From Caulobacter sp. CCH9-E1 (GTDB lineage Bacteria > Pseudomonadota > Alphaproteobacteria > Caulobacterales > Caulobacteraceae), in contig NZ_LSJA01000130.1 in assembly GCF_001556515.1 (NCBI RefSeq), forward strand, positions 1 to 64,000: a DNA stretch of 64,000 nt, in the 5' to 3' direction. Below, piece after piece: positions 59,678-64,000 of the stretch; within the stretch, counting starts at the first letter, position 1, and each line of letters begins with the position of its first letter. The notes beneath the pieces were generated by a model. The model was not told the origin of the DNA. It made no database searches and saw only the letters and a program-made list of their open reading frames with translations. A program made the translations under genes and the position numbers.

Positions 59678-62500
59678 CTACCGGGCCACGCTGGCGCGGG
59701 CGCGCCGCAGGCCCGGCCGGGCGGCGGGCGCGCCGGCCTCATTCTGCTCCAGCGCGTCCAGCAGGCCGGCCTTCAGCGCGTTGATCTTGCGCGTCTCGGT
59801 GATCTTCTCGCCCCGCGCGGTCTGGACATAGAAGGCGTCGACCGCCCGCTCGCCATAGCCGTCGATATGGGCCGACTGGATCGACAGGCCGCTGTCGGCC
59901 AGACTCTTGGCCAGGGCGTGCAGCAGGCCGGGACGGTCTCGGCCCGACGCCTCGACCACGGTCGCGTCATCCGAGGCGTCGTTGTCGACCGTGACGCTGG
60001 GCGCGATGGCGAAGGCCGCCGCGCGGGCCTGCTCGGCGCCCCGACGCGGCTCCACAACGAGCGGCTCGCCCTTGCCGGCCGCCTCCAGGGCGTCGGCGAG
60101 GCGACGAAGGGCGCGAGGGTTCTCGCAGCCCAGCGGCGCGCCCGTCACGTCCTGCACATAGAAGACGTCCAGCGCCTGACCCTGGCGCGAGGTAAAGACC
60201 CGCGCGCCGACCACGTTGCCGCCCAGGGACGAGATGGTCAGGGCCAGATCCGCGAACAGGCCTTGGCGATCCTTGGCCGCGACCACGATCTCGGACGCGT
60301 TGTGGCCGGAGCGCACGCGTCCCTCGGCCGCCGCGCCGCCCTGGGCGGCCGCTCGGCGCGCCAGAACGGCGTGCTCCAGAAGGTCTTCCTGGGAGAAGGC
60401 GCTGAAATAGGCGTTCTCCATCGCCGCGACCCAGCCTCTGGCGTCGGGGTCCGCCTCCAGCAGGGCGGCGCGCGCGGTTTCGGCGGCGGCCTCCTGGTGG
60501 CGCTGGACGTTGGCGGCGGCGTCGCTGCCCCGCCCGCCGCGGAACACCGCCTCGGTGGCGTTGTAGAGCTCGCGCAGCAGCTGGCCCTTCCAGCCGTTCC
60601 AGACGCCCGGCCCCACGGCGCGGATGTCGGCGACGGTGATAACCAGCAGAAGGCGCAGACGCTCGGGATTCTCGACGATCCGCGCGAAAGCCGCGACCGT
60701 GCCGGGATCGGACACGTCGCGCTTCTGGGCGAAGTCGCTCATGACGAGATGGTTCTCGACCAGCCAGGCGACCAGCTCGACCTTGCTGCGCTCGACGCCC
60801 AGGCGCTCGCAGGCGCTGCGGGCCGACCGCGCCCCGGCCTTCTCCTGGCCGCCGACCCCGCCCTTGCCGGTGTCGTGCAGCAGCATGGCCAGGAACAGGG
60901 CCTCGCGATCCTCGATCAGAGGCATGATCGAGACGGCCAGCGGGTGGTCGTCGGCCAGGCGTCCGGCGGCGATGTCGCCGATGATGCCGACCGCCCGCAG
61001 GGTGTGCTCGTCCACCGTGTACGAGTGGTACATGTTGAACTGCATCTGGGCGACGACGCGGCCAAACTCTGGAATGAACCGGCCCAGCACGCCGGCGTCG
61101 TTCATCAGGGTCAGGGTGCGATAGCTGCGCTTGCCCCGCGCCAACAGGTCCAGGAACGCCCGGCAGGCCTCGGGGTCGCGGCGGACCTTCGAGGTGATCA
61201 GATGCAGGCCGCGGGTCACCGCCGTGAAGGCGTCGGGGTGCAGGTCGAGGTCGCGCTCGTCGGCGATCTTGAACAGGCGGATCAGGTTGACAGGATCGGC
61301 CTCGAAAATCTCGGGCCCTTCGATGTTCAGGCGACCGTTGTCCTCGAAGAAGCCCTTGACCTCCAGCGCCTTCCGCTTGGGCTTGCCGCCCGGCAGGAAC
61401 CGCGAAATGCCCTTGGGCTCGTGCTTGAAGTGCTCGGCCTCCAGCTTGGCCGAGAAGGCGCGGGTCAGGGCCCCGACCTCCTTGGCGATCAGGAAGTAGC
61501 GGCGCATGAACCGCTCGACCGCCGGGGCGTCGCCCCGGTCGCCATAGCCCATGCGGCGGGCGATCTCGGGCTGCAGGTCGAAGGTCAGGCGCTCCTCGGG
61601 CCGGCCGGTGGTGAAGTGCAGGTGAGCCCGCACCGCGTGCAGGAAGTCGAAGGCGCGGATGAAGGCCTTGGTCTCGCGGGTCGAGAACACCTCCAGCTTG
61701 AAGACGTCCTCGGGACGGTCGACCGGGTGCAGGTACTCGGCGATCCACATCAGGGTGTGGAGGTCGCGAAGACCGCCCTTCCCTTCCTTGACGTTGGGCT
61801 CGACCATGTAGCGGCTGGCGCCGGCGCGGGCCTGGCGATCGTCGCGCTCCTTCAGCTTGGCGGCGACGAACTGGGCGCCGGTGCCCTTCATCACCTCGTC
61901 GCGGAAACGGCGCTTGAGGTCCTCGGCCAGGCGCTCGTCGCCGGTCAGGCGGCGGGCCTCCAGGATCGAGGTGCGGATCGTGTAGTCTTCCTTCGAGAGG
62001 CGCACGCACTCCTCGATCGTCCGCGAGGCGTGGCCGACCTTGAAGCCCAGATCCCACAGCGCATAGAGCATGTACTCGATCACGCTCTCGGCGTGCGGCG
62101 TCTGCTTGTAGGGCCGCAGGAAGAGGAGATCGATGTCCGAGAACGGCGCCAGGGTGCCCCGGCCGTAACCGCCGACCGCCATCAGGCACAGGCGTTCGCC
62201 CTCCGTGGGGTTGCGGGCCCGGAAGATGTGCACCGTGGTGAAGTCGTAAAGGGCGGTGATCACCTCATCGGTGACGCCCGAGATCAGCCGCGCGGTCTCG
62301 ACGCCGCTGGCCCCGTTTTCAAGCCGCTCCTTGGCGATCATCCGGCCGCGAAACAGCGCCTGCTTGAGGATCTCGATAGCCCGCGACCGCTGCTCGGCCT
62401 CGTTGCCGATCGAGTCGAGGGCGGCGGCCGAGAGACGCGCGCGAAGGGCGTGACCGTCGACGACGTGTTCCAGGCGGGTGGGGCGAAGGCGACGGGGCAT
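59678..62500 (-). CDS. glnD: [Protein-PII] uridylyltransferase / uridylyl-removing enzyme
   Basis: A 940-residue nitrogen sensor that uridylylates and de-uridylylates PII proteins in response to glutamine. The nucleotidyltransferase motif is GGYGRGTLAPFSDIDLLFL, followed by a GlnE/GlnD linker, an HD domain (AMLLHDTGKGG; MPLIEDREALFLAML) and two C-terminal ACT domains (about 720-900) that sense glutamine. Full length for the family. It is the middle gene of a convergent/divergent set; mutS follows on the same strand. Confidence 0.96.
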   Translation of the reverse strand: MPRRLRPTRLEHVVDGHALRARLSAAALDSIGNEAEQRSRAIEILKQALFRGRMIAKERLENGASGVETARLISGVTDEVITALYDFTTVHIFRARNPTEGERLCLMAVGGYGRGTLAPFSDIDLLFLRPYKQTPHAESVIEYMLYALWDLGFKVGHASRTIEECVRLSKEDYTIRTSILEARRLTGDERLAEDLKRRFRDEVMKGTGAQFVAAKLKERDDRQARAGASRYMVEPNVKEGKGGLRDLHTLMWIAEYLHPVDRPEDVFKLEVFSTRETKAFIRAFDFLHAVRAHLHFTTGRPEERLTFDLQPEIARRMGYGDRGDAPAVERFMRRYFLIAKEVGALTRAFSAKLEAEHFKHEPKGISRFLPGGKPKRKALEVKGFFEDNGRLNIEGPEIFEADPVNLIRLFKIADERDLDLHPDAFTAVTRGLHLITSKVRRDPEACRAFLDLLARGKRSYRTLTLMNDAGVLGRFIPEFGRVVAQMQFNMYHSYTVDEHTLRAVGIIGDIAAGRLADDHPLAVSIMPLIEDREALFLAMLLHDTGKGGVGGQEKAGARSARSACERLGVERSKVELVAWLVENHLVMSDFAQKRDVSDPGTVAAFARIVENPERLRLLLVITVADIRAVGPGVWNGWKGQLLRELYNATEAVFRGGRGSDAAANVQRHQEAAAETARAALLEADPDARGWVAAMENAYFSAFSQEDLLEHAVLARRAAAQGGAAAEGRVRSGHNASEIVVAAKDRQGLFADLALTISSLGGNVVGARVFTSRQGQALDVFYVQDVTGAPLGCENPRALRRLADALEAAGKGEPLVVEPRRGAEQARAAAFAIAPSVTVDNDASDDATVVEASGRDRPGLLHALAKSLADSGLSIQSAHIDGYGERAVDAFYVQTARGEKITETRKINALKAGLLDALEQNEAGAPAARPGLRRARASVAR

Positions 62501-62520
62501 GAGGCTTATATGGTTACGCG

Positions 62521-64000
62521 CTAGGTCTTGAGCAGACCCTTAAGACGATAGAGCGCCTCCAAGGCCTCGCGCGGGCTCATGCCGTCAACGTCGAGATCCT
62601 CCAGCGTGGTCTCGACCGCGCTGGGCGCCGCCTTGGCGGGCGCCCCCATGGACGTCGAGGCGACGGCCTGGCTCATGGCGAACAGCGGCAGGTCGTCCAG
62701 CTTGGCCGGCGACTGGTCCTTGGTCTCCAGGCGATCCAGCACCTCGCGGGCGCGGGCCACGACCGGCATGGGCACGCCGGCCAGCTTGGCGACCTGCACG
62801 CCGTAAGAGCGGTCGGCGGGGCCCGACACCGCCTCGTGCAGGAAGACGAGGTCGCCGTTCCACTCCTTGGCGCGCAGGGAGAGGTTCGAGACGAAGCTCA
62901 TCCGCTCCTCCAGCGTCGCCAACTCGTGATAGTGCGTGGCGAACAGGGCCCGGCAGCGGTTGACGTCGTGCAGGGCCTCGGCGCAGGCCCAGGCGATGGC
63001 CAGACCGTCATAGGTCGCCGTGCCACGGCCGATCTCGTCCAGGATCACCAGGCTGCGCGGTCCGGCCTGGGTCAGGATGGCGGCGGTCTCGACCATCTCC
63101 ATCATGAAGGTCGAGCGGCCGCGGGCCAGGTCGTCGCCGGCTCCGACGCGCGAGAAGAGGCGGTCGACAACGCCCAGCCGGAAGCTGGCGGCCGGCACGT
63201 AGCAGCCGGACTGGGCGAGAATAGCGAGCAAGGCGTTCTGGCGCAGGAAAGTCGACTTACCGGCCATGTTCGGACCGGTGACGATCGACAGGCGCGGTCC
63301 GCCCTCCCCCGAGGCGTCCAGACAGCAGTCGTTGGGCGTGTAGGGTTCGCCCGCCCGCTTCACGGCCGCCTCGACCACCGGGTGGCGGGCCCCCTTGGCG
63401 TCGAAGGCGTAGGATTTGTCGACGATCGGCCGCACGGCGCCGGCGTCCTCGGCCCATTCGGCGAGGGCCGAGGCGACGTCGATCCGGGCCAGGGCCTCGG
63501 CGGCGATCTGGATGGCGTCGGCCAGCAGGCGGGCCTGCTCGCGCCAGTCCTCGAAGGCGGCGACCTCCATGGCCAGCGCCCGCTCGGCGGCCTGGGCGAT
63601 GCGGGCGTCTAGATCGGCCAGCTCCACCGTGGTGAAGCGCACCTGGTTGGCCAGGGTCTGGCGGTGGATGAAGGTCGCGTTCAGCGGCGGCTGGAACAGC
63701 GGATCGGCCTTGCCGGCGGTGGCCTCGACGAAATAGCCGAGCACGCCGTTGTGGCGGATCTTCAGCGGCACGCCGCTCTCGGCGGTCAGCTGAGCCTCCA
63801 TGGCGACGATGACCTTGCGGCTGTCGTCGCGCAGGGTGCGCGCCTGGTCGAGCTCGGGCCGGACGCCCGCCGCCACGAAGCCGCCGTCGCGCGCCAGGGC
63901 CGGCAGGTCGGGGCCGAGGCCCTGCTCCAGCGTGTTCAGGAACTGCGACAGGCCCTCGTGCAGCGACGGCGTCAGGGCCTTGAACGCATGCTCCAGCTCG
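62521..64000 (-). CDS. mutS: DNA mismatch repair protein MutS (C-terminal part)
   Basis: About 492 C-terminal residues of MutS; the 5' end lies beyond the right window edge, so the annotated start at 64000 is only the edge. The ATPase core has Walker A TGPNMAGKSTFLRQNALL, Walker B LVILDEIGRGTATYDGLAIA and the ATFATHYHEL-type signature (LFATHYHELATLEER). An in-frame GTG at 63876 is internal: conserved lever/clamp-domain sequence continues in frame upstream to the edge. The end (EALEALYRLKGLLKT) is the usual C-terminal helix. glnD starts 20 bases past its stop. Confidence 0.95.
   Translation of the reverse strand, partial: ELEHAFKALTPSLHEGLSQFLNTLEQGLGPDLPALARDGGFVAAGVRPELDQARTLRDDSRKVIVAMEAQLTAESGVPLKIRHNGVLGYFVEATAGKADPLFQPPLNATFIHRQTLANQVRFTTVELADLDARIAQAAERALAMEVAAFEDWREQARLLADAIQIAAEALARIDVASALAEWAEDAGAVRPIVDKSYAFDAKGARHPVVEAAVKRAGEPYTPNDCCLDASGEGGPRLSIVTGPNMAGKSTFLRQNALLAILAQSGCYVPAASFRLGVVDRLFSRVGAGDDLARGRSTFMMEMVETAAILTQAGPRSLVILDEIGRGTATYDGLAIAWACAEALHDVNRCRALFATHYHELATLEERMSFVSNLSLRAKEWNGDLVFLHEAVSGPADRSYGVQVAKLAGVPMPVVARAREVLDRLETKDQSPAKLDDLPLFAMSQAVASTSMGAPAKAAPSAVETTLEDLDVDGMSPREALEALYRLKGLLKT

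Noticed and set aside
59498..62524. Long plus-strand open frame opposite glnD
   Set aside because: Same cause: antisense of a well-supported gene, low complexity, no ribosome site or family signature.

Overview
The window is a gene-dense, high-GC alphaproteobacterial chromosome segment, almost certainly Caulobacter or a close relative. The evidence is the combined synteny (hemC-hemD-Mic60-hemY; rimP-nusA-ylxR-infB / rbfA-truB-rpsO-pnp; miaB-phoH-ybeY-corC-lnt-XRE-metK-trmB; tsaB-rimI-fur), typical alphaproteobacterial protein architectures, and several families of short palindromic intergenic repeats. Most of it is core housekeeping DNA. I found no CRISPR array, complete prophage, insertion sequence or large defence cluster. 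The left edge is the end of an integrated element.

Layout. 1-1.8 kb: a tyrosine recombinase next to the 3' end of a tRNA-Thr(CGU), with repeated 8-bp sites upstream of it; this is the edge of a tRNA-targeted island that continues to the left. 1.8-6 kb: heme-synthesis operon hemC-hemD-Mic60-like-hemY on the minus strand. 6-8.8 kb: tsaD-gpsA-yciI-Rieske on the plus strand, then a chemoreceptor gene. 10.7-17.1 kb: molybdenum-cofactor operon moaA-D-E-B-C, a divergent MocA-type cytidylyltransferase, and a two-subunit IorAB-type molybdo-hydroxylase likely to use the cofactor. 17.2-23 kb: MliC-like lysozyme inhibitor, a precorrin-2 dehydrogenase with a truncated second domain, an MHS-family transporter and a four-PAS hybrid histidine kinase. 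23-28.7 kb: PiuC, a Fiu-like TonB siderophore receptor with a Fur-box-like site, a divergent secreted RNase T2, an alpha/beta hydrolase and a small membrane protein.

28.7-42.1 kb: the transcription/translation supercluster, read leftward from rimP through nusA, ylxR/L7Ae, infB, rbfA, truB and rpsO to pnp. It is interrupted between infB and rbfA by a 2.6-kb accessory block: a VapBC-type toxin-antitoxin pair, two envelope proteins and a dienelactone hydrolase. The VapC-like toxin has lost one of its four expected acidic PIN residues (Gly102). 42.3-54.5 kb: ppa, trmB, metK, an XRE regulator, lnt-corC-ybeY-phoH-miaB, fur, rimI, tsaB, a putative lipoprotein, a nitroreductase and an Nfu-type Fe-S scaffold. 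54.6-64 kb: a cytochrome P450, trpS, murJ, a DsbA-like lipoprotein, glnD and the C-terminal two-thirds or so of mutS, which runs off the right edge.

Themes that link the genes: iron/heme/Fe-S (heme operon, siroheme-type enzyme, Fur, TonB receptor, PiuC, Nfu, MiaB, P450), t6A tRNA modification (TsaD and TsaB), and molybdenum cofactor supply next to a molybdoenzyme. The most unusual non-coding features are a 144-bp element with perfect 33-bp inverted repeats between trmB and metK, a family of mosaic palindromic repeats present three times (plus one related copy), and two tandem double-hairpin repeats, one of which supplies the stop codon of the gene before it.
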